Source of the DNA: Portulaca oleracea
Lineage: Eukaryota > Streptophyta > Magnoliopsida > Caryophyllales > Portulacaceae
Length of the DNA stretch: 64,000 nucleotides
Assembly (NCBI GenBank): GCA_029582165.1
Contig: CM055888.1
Span: 12,406,001 to 12,470,000 of the forward strand
Reading direction: 5' to 3'
In this document: piece after piece, positions 1 through 11,906 of the stretch
How the letters are laid out: the number at the start of each line of letters is the position of its first letter
How positions within the stretch are numbered: the stretch's first letter is position 1
Translations under genes and position numbers: made by a program
Notes under the pieces: generated by a model
Told to the model about the DNA's origin: nothing
The model's input: only the letters and a program-made list of their open reading frames with translations
Databases searched by the model: none

Positions 1-1816
1 GGTGAACATGAAAGTTTTAGGTCACATTACAAGCTTTCCAGAAAGGTATGGTTTGTAGTTATCCGATATCGGGAGTGTGAGTTAGGAGCCCGGAAAGAAG
101 GGCTATCCTCGGGAAGTTTCTGCCCAGTTCATTAGTTATAAAAATCCATCTTTAAGGCCCTAAATCAAACCAATAAAGGGCTTTAAGCATTGATAAGTTG
201 TGAATATATGTTATAATATTAGTTTATAGTCTTAAGGTTGAAAATTATGGTTTTGGAGGCCTAATTATATTCTAAGGACATCCTTCCACGAATTAGGAAT
301 CAAGTATAAATTATATGTATCTTCCAATGTTTGTTAGTCTAGAAGTTCAATATCCTTGAATTAGTTACAATGTTTTTCTAGCTTATTAACCTCCAAGCTC
401 TAAGTAGCTCTAATTCAATTGCTCTCTAAAATATCCACTCAAGTCTATCTCTCAAATCACATTCGAAAACCCATAAATCAATTCACAAAAACTTTTTAAT
501 CTCAATACCGCATCATCAAGTTATCTTCCAAGAAGCCCATCATTTTCATCTTGACCTCCAATCTTTGACTCCTATACTTTATATATACCTCATCTATCCA
601 AGCTAACTTTCCAAGATTCAAGTTCCATCTTTTTAATCCACCTTTCTACGTCAATATCTTCATATAAATTCAATCCGGAGTTCTTAATTATCCGAATCCG
701 GTTTCTGTCCGGGCCCATTTTGGAGCCCTTCCTCTCATTTTAGCCTCAGTTCTGTTGACAAAGTTGTAGATTCGATTTTCCTAACTCAAGTTATGCTATA
801 AACTCTAATTTTATACAACCTGAATTTTCTCTCTAAGTTATTTCATTTACAATTTCTTAAATTACCAAGCATTTGAGGTTAACTAAGAACCTCTCTCGGT
901 TCTTCATTTTCACTTATTCTTACCTTAGTTGTCAAGTCGCCCAAGCCATCTCAAGACCGAGACGCGACATCCAAGTTTACGTCATCTCAAGGTACGCAAA
1001 TTGTCCAACCTTTACCGCCTTAGCGCGTACATTATTCTTGCATTATCAAGTTTTATGCTTGATGTAATCTTTTATGTTTTAAAGTGGACCCGCCTTATAT
1101 TATCATTTATATGTACTCATGTTTTAGCACTCCTGATCAGAGTGCCTTGACCTGGCCAGTGTCGACCGCTTAGCGGTCACCCAATCCAAATCTAGATCGA
1201 TTTGGGCATGCGCGTGTGTGAGGTGCTTGCACCGATCATGAGGGTTCCACATATTTATTCATCTATCCTTACTACATTGTTATTCATGTATGTTATGTAT
1301 GTACTTCATTTCAGGTTATTGGTTTTACTCCCCTTTCCTTGTTTTCAAAATGATTTTAAATGCCGGCACTAAAACCGTCTTCGAACGGTTTTACGTGTTG
1401 GAGGTTTACGTACTGAGTGTTTCCCCACTCACTTTTGCAATGTTTTAATGTTTTGTTTTTAGGAGGATCGAGCTCCCGAGGCAAAGACAAATTAGTTCCG
1501 AAGTAGCTTCAATCGCGTGAGGTAGTTCCTAAGTCACGTTAATGGCTGGGAAGCCGGTTTGGCAGTGCTTGGAAGACTCTTATGGTTTTTAAGCTTATGT
1601 ATCCATAAATTCAAGGATTGTATAAGTTTGTACTTATGTTTTGGGTTTGGAGTTTAGCATTTCTCTTTCTTGTGGTTATAAAGTGTTGGTGGGTTGTCTT
1701 TGCCTTGTCTCTTTCGGGACGGCGGTAATACTCCGACCTTAGTATTCCGCTGCGCTAATCACAGGTTTGGGTTCTAAGTGTAGTCTTAATCTTGTGATTA
1801 ATGTTGGGGTGTTACA
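1..1816 (+). repeat. 3' part of a Ty3/gypsy (chromovirus-like) LTR
   Basis: The segment ends with GGGGTGTTACA, the usual 3' terminus of plant Tekay/Del-type chromovirus LTRs, and carries the GC-richer stretch before it (about 1700-1800) that such LTRs have. No coding sequence is visible. The 5' end and any partner LTR lie outside the window, so it could be a solo LTR or the 3' LTR of an element to the left. Family assignment is by resemblance of the terminus; the right boundary is fairly clear, the left is unknown. Confidence 0.5.
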
Positions 1817-2890
1817 AATACCTACATCCTTAAATTGATTATCTTGTTCGCTTCCGCTATAATCTTAGATCCGGTTCAATTTGGATCTAATCGCTTACAA
1901 AAGGTTTCTTATGTGAATTTTCGATCCTAACAGTATCTTTTAATTTGGCTCTATAACTAAAACATCCTTTTAATTATATTGGTATATTATCACAAAAATA
2001 TGAAAGAAGATATTTTCCTTTTAACCAAAGCATTAAAAGGCAAATATCCTTCACGGACAAATATTTATAAGGCATAGATGTGACCTTACAAATATATAGT
2101 TGTGACCAATGATCTATGATATAAAAGATATTAGTGTATATGATTATAATATGAAAAGGAAATCAATGGTTCGTGCTATGGTTTCCAAACAAAAATGGTA
2201 TATGCTGATTTTTTATAAAAATTATCTCCAATTTAATTATCTCCATTTATAAATTCATACAATCTTCAATTTTCATTTTGTAGTACATTGTCTTGTTAAA
2301 CTAAATAATATAAGTATATTACGATCATACAATTCTCTACAATATTTTATTACTTCAAATTTGTGCTTGCTATTGAACTAAGCTATGATATCTTCGTCAA
2401 TTTTAATTTGTATGACTATATGTATGGTTTTCGTAGCTAAATATGTATTGTGTTATATTAATATGTACTGTGTACTATTTTGGTGTCACAATTACGTGTA
2501 ATTTGAAATGTTAATTAATATATACTTTGTTAGATAAACAAAATGTTTGTATAAGTTGTATGATTTGAAGTACTCCGTTTCTTTGCCATCATTTTTGCAT
2601 GTTTTACTTACTAATACTATAGTACATTGTAGGTTTCATTTTGACAAGTTACAAATTCAACCATCTTAATTGTTCTCAACTCTCCATAAAAAAAAGGTAT
2701 GGCCGCTTCCATTTTCTCATCATAACTTTTGTTAGTAAATTGATTAATATAATTTGGGTTATGGACCACGAAGGATGGCCCAAAAGCCAAATTGACAGAA
2801 ACGTTTCACCAGGACCATGAAGTCCTAATTTGTATTGAAAAATGGGACCCACATCGCTGAGTTGGAATGACATATTTCAATAAAAAAAAT
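1817..2890. other. AT-rich intergenic DNA, no gene seen
   Basis: Highly AT-rich, with no open frame of plant-protein character on either strand and no clear terminal repeats. Short imperfect AT repeats only. Confidence 0.5.
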
Positions 2891-3930
2891 TTTGCAGTCT
2901 GCGACCCGAGAATTGAAGTTGTCCAAGGAGAGGGAGAAAAGGTGGAGTTCTTTGCAAAGAGGAAGAGGTGATCCATATTTCCTAGGGATATCTCACTTCG
3001 GAAATAATAACAAGGGAAGGTTCAGACTCAATTTTTCTCCAAGTCGAATTGGGTCACTTTTCGAGTCAACATTGTCTGTTTCGGGAGCCAAGGAAGGCCA
3101 GGAAGAAGTCAATTAAGAGGGTCAAGTGCATTCAGGCCAAAGGAAGTTTTGGTAATTTCACAAGGCTCGAACTCGGACCTAGGGAATATCAAGGAGGAGC
3201 ATGGGAGAAACCGGACCGAAGGGGTTCAAACGGAACTAAGAAAGTCCAAAGAAGGACAAAGGAAAGAGGAAAAAAGTGGGCAAAATTGAACACAAGAAAA
3301 ATACATGTCTTCACTTTTTTTTATCATAACTCCGATGACCACCAAATATGGTGAGATTATAGTACACACGGAGAGCTTTCCATCAATATATAATAAGCTC
3401 AAATCGGAGTTAAAACGAAGAAGTTATATGCGTTGGAAATCGGCAGACGCCGGTAGGCATAGGCCGTGCTTAGCCAGGCGGTGGTTGCGCCTGTTCCAGT
3501 TTTTCTTCTCCAACTCGCTGGTTGAGGCGCTGGTCGCGCCTTTGGCCTTTTTTTACAGATCTCGCGATTTTCCAATTTCTCTTGGTTGTGTTTTCTTCCC
3601 CCATTTAAACCCCCCATCCCCTCATTTTGTAGCAACCTAGGAAGACAAAAACACTTATATTTATGAATTATTGAGAGGGTGTTTGGAACCCTAATTTCTT
3701 TGTAATTAAGGTTAATCCTTAGTGGGAGTTCTTAATTAATTTCCTTTGATTTGTGAGTTTGTTGTGCATCTTTCAAACTCTTTTTGGTAGGATTCCATGG
3801 AAGAACAAGTGTGGATGCTTGTGAAGATTTTATTTGCACCTCTTGTGATTCTTAGGCTATTGGGTGAGTTAATTACTCTTTACATTCGTCATATATTTCT
3901 TTAATTATTCTTGTTATCCGTATCTCAAAA
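2890..3930 (+). repeat. LTR-like gypsy remnant (low certainty)
   Basis: This is a purine-rich stretch, then a sequence around 3320-3560 with the style of a Ty3/gypsy LTR R-U5 region, with short inverted and direct GC-rich words such as GCGCCTG and GCGCC. Short overlapping open frames here do not look like plant proteins. I could not find clean TG/CA termini or a primer binding site, so this stays tentative. Confidence 0.3.
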
Positions 3931-4034
3931 ACCCTAAAAATAGAGTTTGTTCTTGAGTTCTAATTGGTGGTTTTCTTCAACCCTAGAGTAATTGTGATCT
4001 TGGGTGATTAATCTTGCTTGCCTAGTCAAGAGGG

Positions 4035-4187
4035 AAAGAAGAAGAAGAAGAAGAAGAAGAAGAAGAAGAAGAAGAAGAAGAGGTCGTTTAGGCTCTAAAC
4101 CTATTAACATTAATAATGGATTAATCCTACAGAACCTCCTCCTCCTCCTCCTCTTCTTCTTCTTCTTCTTCTTCTTCTTCTTCTTCA
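4035..4187. repeat. (GAA)n facing (CTC/CTT)n: inverted microsatellite pair
   Basis: A GAA run (about 4035-4082) is followed 52 bp later by a CTC/CTT run (about 4135-4187). They are complementary, so the pair can form a hairpin with arms near 45-50 bp, and each purine-pyrimidine mirror tract could form triplex DNA. The open frames crossing it are low-complexity artefacts. Confidence 0.85.
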
Positions 4188-4227
4188 ATTCTGTCATGCA
4201 AGATTTAATATATACATCCTTGGTTCG

Positions 4228-4228
<1 letters not shown>

Positions 4229-4305
<77 letters not shown>

Positions 4306-4318
4306 ATATATATATTCC
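4229..4318. repeat. (TA)n microsatellite
   Basis: An almost pure TA dinucleotide tract of about 90 bp, interrupted twice by CA. It lies 42 bp after the GAA/TTC inverted pair. Confidence 0.95.
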
Positions 4319-4439
4319 ATAGATATCAATGTGGTAATCCATGGCTGTTTTTGTTCGTTATGGAGTACCCTTGATGAATACATCAACAAATTAATAATAG
4401 CAACGTTGTTGGAACAAATGTAATTTGTTTGGATAAATA

Positions 4440-5196
4440 CATATAAAATCAATAAAACACTAGTTCATAGTTGATAGAAAATGAAACACATGTAGTAGCT
4501 ATGTATGACACAATACCAAAAGCTTCAATCCATAGAATAAAACACTCTAAAAGTCCTTAGTACATGATAATCCATGACAATACACTAACTACATCCATGG
4601 CTATTGATATATGTTGTTTATAGATACTATTATAGAAATATTTTATCTCCTTATCATTTCAATACTTATCCTCAAAGAAAAAAGAAAAAAGAAATTTGGA
4701 TCAAAATAATACAAATTTAGGAAATTGAACGATAATAGTATGAACAATTTCCTTGAACAGGAATACTACAAACTTTTGAGGTATTTTGTGTTAGCAGTAC
4801 GCCACCAAGTCCATGAGGCAGAAACCCGGTTTAATGATAGGAGGGTCGTGCTTGATCATTGATCCTATTTCACAAGTTTTTTTTTTCTTGGCCTAAGTTG
4901 AGAACATGGTTAGGTGATGTAGGTTGTTTGACTTAAGAAATTAGCTTGACGTCAATCTTTATGTATTAAAGAATACAATAAAATGACGGTGATATTGACA
5001 AAAAAACTTTGTCATCTTGTGCAAAAAAACATGTGACAAAGGCTTAATGAGAAACTTCTTCTACGTCATCATTAAATCAATTTTCCACAACATAGACTTG
5101 GTGATTGGTAACACAAAGTATCTCAAAAGTTCATACTATTCATATCTAAAAAGAATGTTCTTATTGTTATCGTTCAATATCCCCAAAGTGTACTGT
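4440..5196. other. Intergenic, no gene seen
   Basis: AT-rich sequence without coding character. A short segment near 4690-4722 is the reverse complement of one near 11398-11440, on the far side of the copia element, so parts of this flank share repeats with the DNA upstream of the bHLH gene. Confidence 0.5.
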
Positions 5197-5268
5197 ATTG
5201 TAAAAAAAACGAAGGAAAAAAAGAAGGCATGAAAATGAGGGAAATAAATGCAAAGAAAATGATGGATC
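5197..5268 (+). repeat. Duplicate of the bHLH-upstream segment at 11488-11565
   Basis: About 70 bp, including GGGAAATAAATGCAAAGAAA and ending GATGGATC, recurs almost unchanged at 11488-11565. One copy abuts the truncated 5' LTR of the copia element; the other lies beyond its 3' LTR. Far longer than a copia target-site duplication (5 bp), it points to a rearrangement at the left end of the element. Confidence 0.85.
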
Positions 5269-5444
5269 TGGTGTTCAATTTTATCATCGTCAGTGGGGTT
5301 TTCTTCGATTTTTTTCGGTTTCTCACGTACATCTGGTGTTCAATTTATCGCTTAATTATTGTTCCTAAATTTTGTTATCTCCGCCATCTCATTTGCTTCC
5401 GCTGTAATTGCAACCTGCAGTTATTTTCTCTGAAATCCCTCACA
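5266..5444 (+). repeat. Truncated 5' LTR of the copia element
   Basis: The segment aligns with the last part of the 3' LTR near 11180-11352. The word CTGGTGTTCAATTT appears twice (about 5269 and 5334), while the 3' LTR has it once, suggesting a small internal duplication at the broken end. Confidence 0.75.
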
Positions 5445-5465
5445 TGGGGTATCAGAGCATGGTGG

Positions 5466-5952
5466 AGATGACTTCAATAATGAAGTGTGAGATTCCTAAA
5501 TTCGATGGAAGGAGGGGTTTCACAATGTGGAGACTCTAGATGAAGGCAACCCTAATTTAGCACGGGTTGTGGGATGTGATCGAGTATCCCGACACGAAGA
5601 CTGATGCAACAATGAGTGATGAAAACTTCAAAAAGCTCCAGGATGAGATCAAGGGCGACATAAGTGCGAGAGTGTGGAAGAAGATGGAGGATAAGATTTT
5701 GGCAGGGATTCATCTGTGTTTGGCAGGGATTAGAGGGGTGATACATATCGAGGAACCTATGAAGCTTTGGGCCATACTAGAAGAGTTGTACATTAAGGGT
5801 GTTCAAAAAATTCGGAACGACTACAATGAACCGGAAATCGACAAAACCGTACCGCTTTAAAAATCCGGTGCACCGAACCGGAAAAATCGGATGCTAAACG
5901 GGGTGATTCTGGTTTGGGATATTTAAACCAGCGGTGAACTGGAACTGCACCG

Positions 5953-5988
<36 letters not shown>

Positions 5989-6900
5989 AAAAATAATTAC
6001 AAAACAGATAATATGTTAAAAAATGTTGAATTTGTCTTTAAAAAAATTAATTACATGGGTCAGTCTAGTCCATGAAATGAAAAATTAAAAATTGATTTGG
6101 GAATAAGGGCCGAGATTCTTTTTTGACGTGAATCAATTTTGATTTTGTTTAATGTTTCCCCTTAATTAGTGACTTTAGGGTTTGTAATGTAATTGAATTT
6201 TTTTTGGGTTGATTGAATGATAATTTTTTAAAAATATTGATGGAATTTAAGACCGTTCTGGTTAACCGGTGAAACTGCATTATTAAACCTGGTTCACTGG
6301 TTTCGAAAAACCGGATTAATCGATTCCGGTTCCGGTTTATGATTTTAGAAAACCGTTTCATTTGATGCACCGCTTCGGAACACTGAAACTGCACCGCACG
6401 GAACCATGAACACTCCTACTATACATGTCGAAGAGTCTCTCCAACAAGTATCGAATGAAGGAGAAACTTTACAGGCTACGAATACCTACAGGTACCTCTA
6501 TGCAAACACATCTTAGTGAATTTAATTCTATTATTACTGAATTAGGATCAATGGATGTGAAACATACTGATGAGAATAAGGCTTTACATTTAATCTTGTC
6601 CCTACCTATGTTACACAAACAATTTAAGGAGATCATGTTGTATGGTAATCGTTGTGTCCTTAACCTTAGTGAAGTAAATGCTAGTTTACTGTCTAAGGAG
6701 AAATTTGATATTGAGGGTGATGACCAGGCTAGTGAAGCCCTAATGGTAAGGGGAAGGGGCAATGATCGCCAGGGAAACGGGTTTAGGGGGAAGACTAAAC
6801 ACCGTTTAAAGTCTAGGATCCTCACAGAAATAAGAAGTGTAATTACTGTGGCAAGAAGGGTCATATAGAAAGTGAGTGTTGGGCGAAGGAGAAAGACTAG
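5466..6900 (+). pseudogene. copia gag pseudogene, split by a hAT element
   Basis: The capsid-type gag reads through to ...LEELY, is interrupted at 5794-6418, and resumes with MSKSLSNKYRMKEKLY. The zinc knuckle CNYCGKKGHIESEC (C-X2-C-X4-H-X4-C) lies at 6838-6879, in a different frame from the preceding capsid part, so at least one frameshift exists. Stops occur early (TAG near 5537) and after the knuckle. In an intact element this protein packages the retroelement RNA into cytoplasmic particles; this copy cannot make it. Confidence 0.85.
5794..6418. mobile_element. Non-autonomous hAT element inside copia gag
   Basis: Ends are TAAGGGTGTTCA on the left and, reading inward, TAGGAGTGTTCA on the right, a typical hAT terminal inverted repeat. 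Flanks are TTGTACAT (5786-5793) and CTATACAT (6419-6426): an 8-bp target-site duplication with two mismatches. Removing it restores the gag codons for LYMSKSL. The 625-bp interior has no transposase, but does contain repeated CCGGTT-type words and a (TA)n tract at 5955-5985. Confidence 0.9.
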
Positions 6901-6999
6901 AAGCAGCGTAGTAAGGATAACCACACCAAACCTGACACCTCAAACTATGTAAAGTATGAGTCAAATGTAGAAGTGTTTACTGTTATGGATGATGCTTTG

Positions 7000-9900
7000 G
7001 CTACCACATCGAGTAGGATAATTAGAGATGAGTGGGTTCTTGATACTGGGTGTACCTAGCACATGTGTCCTCATAAGGATTGGTTTGAGTCTTATGAGAG
7101 TGTTGATACCAGCGTTGTGGTCATGGGTAATGACACAGCCTGCAGGGTTGTAGGGATAGGTAGCATCAGAATTAGAACCCACGATCGTGTTGTTAGAACC
7201 TTGAAAGAGGTTCGTCATATTCCTAACATGATCTGCAATTTGATTTCTTTGAGTACTCTTGAGGCTAAAGGTTGCAGGTAGAAAGGAGAAGATAATGCCC
7301 TGAAAGTGTGCAGAGGTTCCATGGTTCTGATGAAGAGAATCGGGAAGGGCAGTCTATACATCCTGCAAGGATCTATAGTGTAAGAAGCTGCAGCAGAAGT
7401 TTCTAACCTTGATGAGATCGACATCACAAAACTGTGGCATATGAGATTGGACCACTTAGGAGAGAAGAAGATGTCAATACTGACCAAGAAAGGATATCTT
7501 GGAGCCACACAGATTGGCAAGCTGGAGTTTTGTGGCCACTGTGTCTGTAGGAAATAGAAAAGGGTCAGTTTCTCCAGAGCTGCGCGTATAATTGCAGGGA
7601 TCCTTGACTACAATCACTAAGATTTGTGGGGTCTTGCTAGAGTGCCATCTCTGGTTGGCAAGCGCTATATGTTAACATTCGTGGATGACTTCTCGAGGAA
7701 AACCTGGGTTTACTTCCTATGGCACGAGAATTAGACATTCTCATACTTCAAAAAGTTCAAGGCTTTGGTGGAGAACCAGATAGACAGGAAGATAAAGAAA
7801 CTTAGGACATATAATGGGTTGGAGTTCGTTGATTCTGAGTTTACTGAGTTCTGCGAGAAACATGGAATTGCTAGGAAATCGAACCTTGGTAGGTAAACCT
7901 CAGCACAATGTTGTAGCTGAGAGAATCAACAGGTCACTCCTAGAGAAAGCTCACTGCATGTTCTCAAATGCAGGGCTTTGGAAGAGCAGATCATTCTAGG
8001 CAGAGGCGTTATCTATTGCTTGTTATCGGCTGAACATATCACCTCATGCCTCCATTGAGTTCCAGATTCTAGAAGAAGTATGGATAGGTAATCCAATTAA
8101 TTACTCTAATTTGAGAATTTTTGGATGTCCTGTATATGCCCATGTGAATGAGGGGAAGTTGTCCCCTAGTGCTGTTAAATGCATGTTTCTAGGTTATGGG
8201 TCAGAGTGTAAGGGATATAGAATGTGGTGTCCTGACTTGAAGAAAGTCATACAGTCTAGAGATGTAACCTTCAATAAAACTGCTATGTTATCTCGAGTAG
8301 ACTCTACCGTTATTTCTGGTGGTACAGGCAATTAGGAGGATTATGCAGGGAGAGCTGAGTTCGAAGTGAAGCATGTTGAGGCTTAACGTGGAGTAACTAG
8401 AACCTGCAATTAGGAGCAGGCTGCTGATAATGCTCTTACAGCTCAGGTTGATAAGCCTGAGATTGAGACTGATGTTCCTCAGGTGGAGGAAGAACATAAC
8501 ATAGCAAGAGATTGTCCCAGGAGGGAGATCAGAAGACCAACACAGTATAGAGAGGAAGATAATGCTATGATTGCATATGCATTGAGTGTTGCAGAGGAGA
8601 CTTCTGAAGGTGCTGAACCTTCTACCTATCAGGAGGCCATCTCCTGTCCTAATGCCTCAAACTGGATAGGAGCTATGCAAGAAGAGATAAAGAGTCTGCA
8701 GAAGAACTAAACTTGGGAGTTTTGTGAGTTGCCTAAAGGGCGACGAGCTCTTATTGCAAAATGGGTGTACAAGAAGAAAGAAGGTAACCCTGATGTAGAG
8801 ATTATAAGGTGGAAAGCCAGATTGGTGGTTAGAGGTTGCAACCAGAAAGAGAGAATTGACTACAACGAAGTTTTCTCGCTAATTGTGAGGCATACGTCAA
8901 TTTGCACCTTGCTAACCATTGTTGCTCTATTTGACTTGGAGTTTGAGCAACTTGATGCGAAGACAACTTTCCTCCATGGCAAGTTGGAGGAGGAAATATA
9001 TATAAGGCAACCAGAGGGTTGTACTGTTCCTGGTAAGGACGAACAGGTGTGCAGATTGAGGAAGTCCTTGTATGGACTTAAACAGACACCTTGGCAGTCG
9101 TACAAAAGGTTTGATACCTTTATGATTGGGTAAGGGTACACAAGAGTCATTACGACAACTGTGTGTACTTTAGGCAATTTGACAATGAGTTTTACTGTTG
9201 AACGTTGATGACATGTTGATCGTCTCCAAGGACATGTCACTAATCAAGAAGCTGAAATCTCAACTCAAGTAGGAGTTTGAGATGAAAGACCTCGGAGCAG
9301 CAAAGAAAATATTGGGTATGGAGATCCAGAGAGATAGAATTGCATGGAAACTATTCCTATCTTAGAAGAAGTATTTGGAGAAGGTGTTGAACAGGTTCAA
9401 CATGAGAAACTATAAGGCAGTTTCAACTCCATTAGCTGCACACTTCAAGTTGTTAGGTGAGTGTTGCCCTAAAACTGAGTTGGAGGTGAGAAGAATGTCT
9501 AGTGTTCCCTATGCTAGTGCAGTTGGTAGTTTGATGTATGCTATGGTGTGCACTAAACCTGACCTGTCCTGTCCCATGTAGTTAGCGTGGTGAGTGGATA
9601 TATGCAGAATCCAGGGAAGGACCACTGGGAATGAGAAAAATGGATCCTTTGGTATGTGAAAGGTACTTTAGAGAAAGACATCTTGTATGACAGAGGCAGC
9701 GTTGCAACGCCTGATGTTACAGGTTATGTGGATGCTGATTATGCTGGAGATTTAGATAGGAAACGCTCAATTTCAGGGTATGTGTTCACTATGTGTGCTG
9801 GAGCAGTGTCCTGGAAGGCCTTACTCCAGTCTATAGCAACCCTTTCTACTACTGAGGCTGAGTATGTTACTGCTACAAAAGGGATGAAGGAGGCTATTTG

Positions 9901-10088
9901 GTTGAGCGGTTTGGTCATGGAGCTTGGTGTACCATAAGGCGAGATCGTGGTTTATTCAGATAGTCAGAGTGCTATTCATCTGACCACGAATGACGCTGAC
10001 CATTCGAAGACCAAACATATAAGCGTCAGCTACCACTTCATCAGAGATACAGTTGCTGCAGGAGCGACTGTGGTGAAGAAGGTGCATA
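7000..10088 (+). pseudogene. copia pol pseudogene (protease-integrase-RT-RNase H)
   Basis: The order is protease (WVLDTGCT, about 7030-7060), GAG-pre-integrase region (about 7190-7520), integrase core (about 7560-8250; FVDDFSRKTWVYF, and EKHGIARK before the lost PQHN-type site), RT (8690-9500; KWVYKKK, KARLVVRG, LYGLKQ, and NVDDMLIVSK for the YVDD box), and RNase H (about 9650-10088; DADYAGD, TEAEYV, DSQSAIHL). More than ten stops or frameshifts break the frame. It would have copied and integrated the element; it is dead. Confidence 0.9.
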
Positions 10089-10096
10089 CTTCTGAG

Positions 10097-10637
10097 TAGG
10101 GATGAGCATCAATCGGTTGACCGATTCGATCATAAATTCGGATCAGTTAACCGTATGTATGATCCGCATCTGATCCGAAAGTTTCGGTTAACCGGGCTTT
10201 CGGCTAACCGAATTATCGGATAATAAAATTTGCGATTCTTATCTGATCCAAAAGTTTCGGCTAACCGAATTTCGGATCGGATAACCGTATATCCACGGAT
10301 TATAAAGCACTCGTACAATAATAATCATTGTCCTTCTTACCTTAATGGGTTCAAAATTGTAAACTTTATGTAATGTGTTACATTTCTACGCTAATGACTA
10401 CTAATTTACCACAAAAAAAAAGAACATTTGAAGGGTTCAAAGTTGAAAAATTAATAATCTTCGGATTTTCGGATAATCGATAGATTATCCGAATTTTTCA
10501 ACTCCCGATCCGTGTCCGATCCGTGATCCAATGAAAAAAATCGGGTCGGTTAACGATCCGCCAACTTAAAAAATTATCTGCTAATTATCCGTTTTTTTGG
10601 ATCGGATCACGGATTACGAATTTTTTGCCGACCCTTA
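10097..10637. mobile_element. Non-autonomous hAT element with perfect 8-bp TSD
   Basis: A 541-bp insertion at the end of the copia RNase H region. Both flanks are CTTCTGAG (10089-10096 and 10638-10645), an exact hAT-type 8-bp duplication. Ends are TAGGGATGAGCA and, inverted, TAAGGGTCGGCA. The interior is rich in short inverted GGTTAACCG and GGATCGGAT words and lacks any transposase. It is a different family from the hAT at 5794, but targets the same dead copia element. Confidence 0.95.
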
Positions 10638-10833
10638 CTTCTGAGAACCCTACAAATGTGTTAATCAAGTCTTTATCTATAGCTAAGTCCGAATATTGTT
10701 TGGGCTTAGTTGGTGTTTTGAGCATGTAAGCCCACTTCAGAGCTATGGCCTACGGAGGGCGCGGGCGTATTGATGGCGGCAATCGAGGTGGTTATTTGGA
10801 CCGATGAGTCAGATCATGGTCCAATGTGGAGAT

Positions 10834-11352
10834 TGTTGGATTTTGTTGCTCATTGGATCCTTCTAGGGTCCAAAATCGGCAAGGAGAATATTATTTATCC
10901 TAGTTTTCTCCTTTTGGCCGTCATAGAAGAGTTATATAAGTCGTTTTCTAGCGTCGTTTTCTAGTGTCATGAGTTATTGAGTTTTAACCTAACTCTAACT
11001 CTCCAAGCCATCCTATATGTAGGATACAGTTTTCTCCATTCTCATTATCAATTATATCAATTAGATCAAAGAGAAAATATTGAGAGAGATATAGTTTCAC
11101 CAATATTTTCCCAGAGAGGTACACCTATTGTAATCTCCATTGTTGATCGTATCACTCATTTTTTCATAGTGGATTATTTGTCTGGCTATTGCTATCCGTG
11201 GGTTTTGCTCTGAATTCTTCGATTTCCCATGTATATCTGGTGTTCAATTTTATCGCTTAATTATCATTCCTAAATTTTGTTATAATTTCCGCCATCTTAT
11301 TTGCTTCCGCTATAACGGCAACTTGCAGTTATTTTCTCTTAAATCCCTCACA
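10834..11352 (+). repeat. 3' LTR of the copia element
   Basis: It starts TGTTGG just after a purine-rich tract (AATGTGGAGA) and ends CCTCACA. Its U5 half resembles the LTRs at 29484-31466, showing a common family, while the U3 halves differ. Confidence 0.85.
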
Positions 11353-11487
11353 CTATTCTCATCCAAAAAAATTATTTATATTATTATTATTATCCAATAC
11401 CGTCCAAATTTGTAATATTTTGATCCAAATTTCCTAAAAAATGAATCCTAAATTTCTAGAATCAGACCCCGACTACGAGGGTACTGT

Positions 11488-11657
11488 ACCGTAAAAAAAA
11501 ACGAAGAGAAAAAAAAGAAGGCATGAAAAAGAGGGAAATAAATGCAAAGAAAATGATGGATCATATCCGCTTACAATGATGAACTGCTGTCCTCGCATTG
11601 GCCCGCATCTACGGCCCGAACACCCGGCCCTACCTCTCTGTCCTCCTTCCCTTTACG

Positions 11658-11705
<48 letters not shown>

Positions 11706-11906
11706 CTCCCTTTATAACCTTTTTCCTCCTCTCATCTTACATCACCATCACTCTTACACTCTCGAGACAGAAGACCATTCACCGCCATTGACGCGCCTTC
11801 TTCCATTCCTCATACTTCTCCTTAACAATTGCCACGCCTTTAAGCGGCGCCTTCCATTCTTCATTCGTCAGCTTCTGACATTATTTGAGCTTAAATTGGA
11901 CCAAAA
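11488..11906 (+). promoter_or_regulatory. Promoter and 5' UTR region of the bHLH gene
   Basis: It contains the second copy of the 70-bp segment found at 5197, a (CT)n tract at about 11660-11698 of the kind common in plant 5' UTRs, and TTTATAACC near 11711 as a possible TATA element. The transcription start cannot be fixed from sequence. Confidence 0.4.

Larger units (their letters stand above)
5267..11352 (+). mobile_element. Decayed Ty1/copia element (Tork-like), 5' LTR truncated
   Basis: The 3' LTR runs 10834-11352 (519 bp, TGTTGG to CTCACA) after a purine-rich PPT. The 5' LTR keeps only its U5 end (about 5267-5444) and is followed by a tRNA-Met-type primer binding site (GGTATCAGAGC). The internal order is copia: gag, zinc knuckle, protease, integrase, RT, RNase H. 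Many in-frame stops and two hAT insertions make it non-functional. The left LTR joins a duplicated host segment instead of a TG terminus. Clade call (Tork) is inferred from gag wording such as YMSKSLSNK. Confidence 0.88.

Noticed and set aside
4004..4452. Open frames on both strands over the GAA/TTC and TA tracts
   Set aside because: They encode homopolymer-like runs of Arg, Leu, Phe, Tyr and Ile created by microsatellites; not genes.
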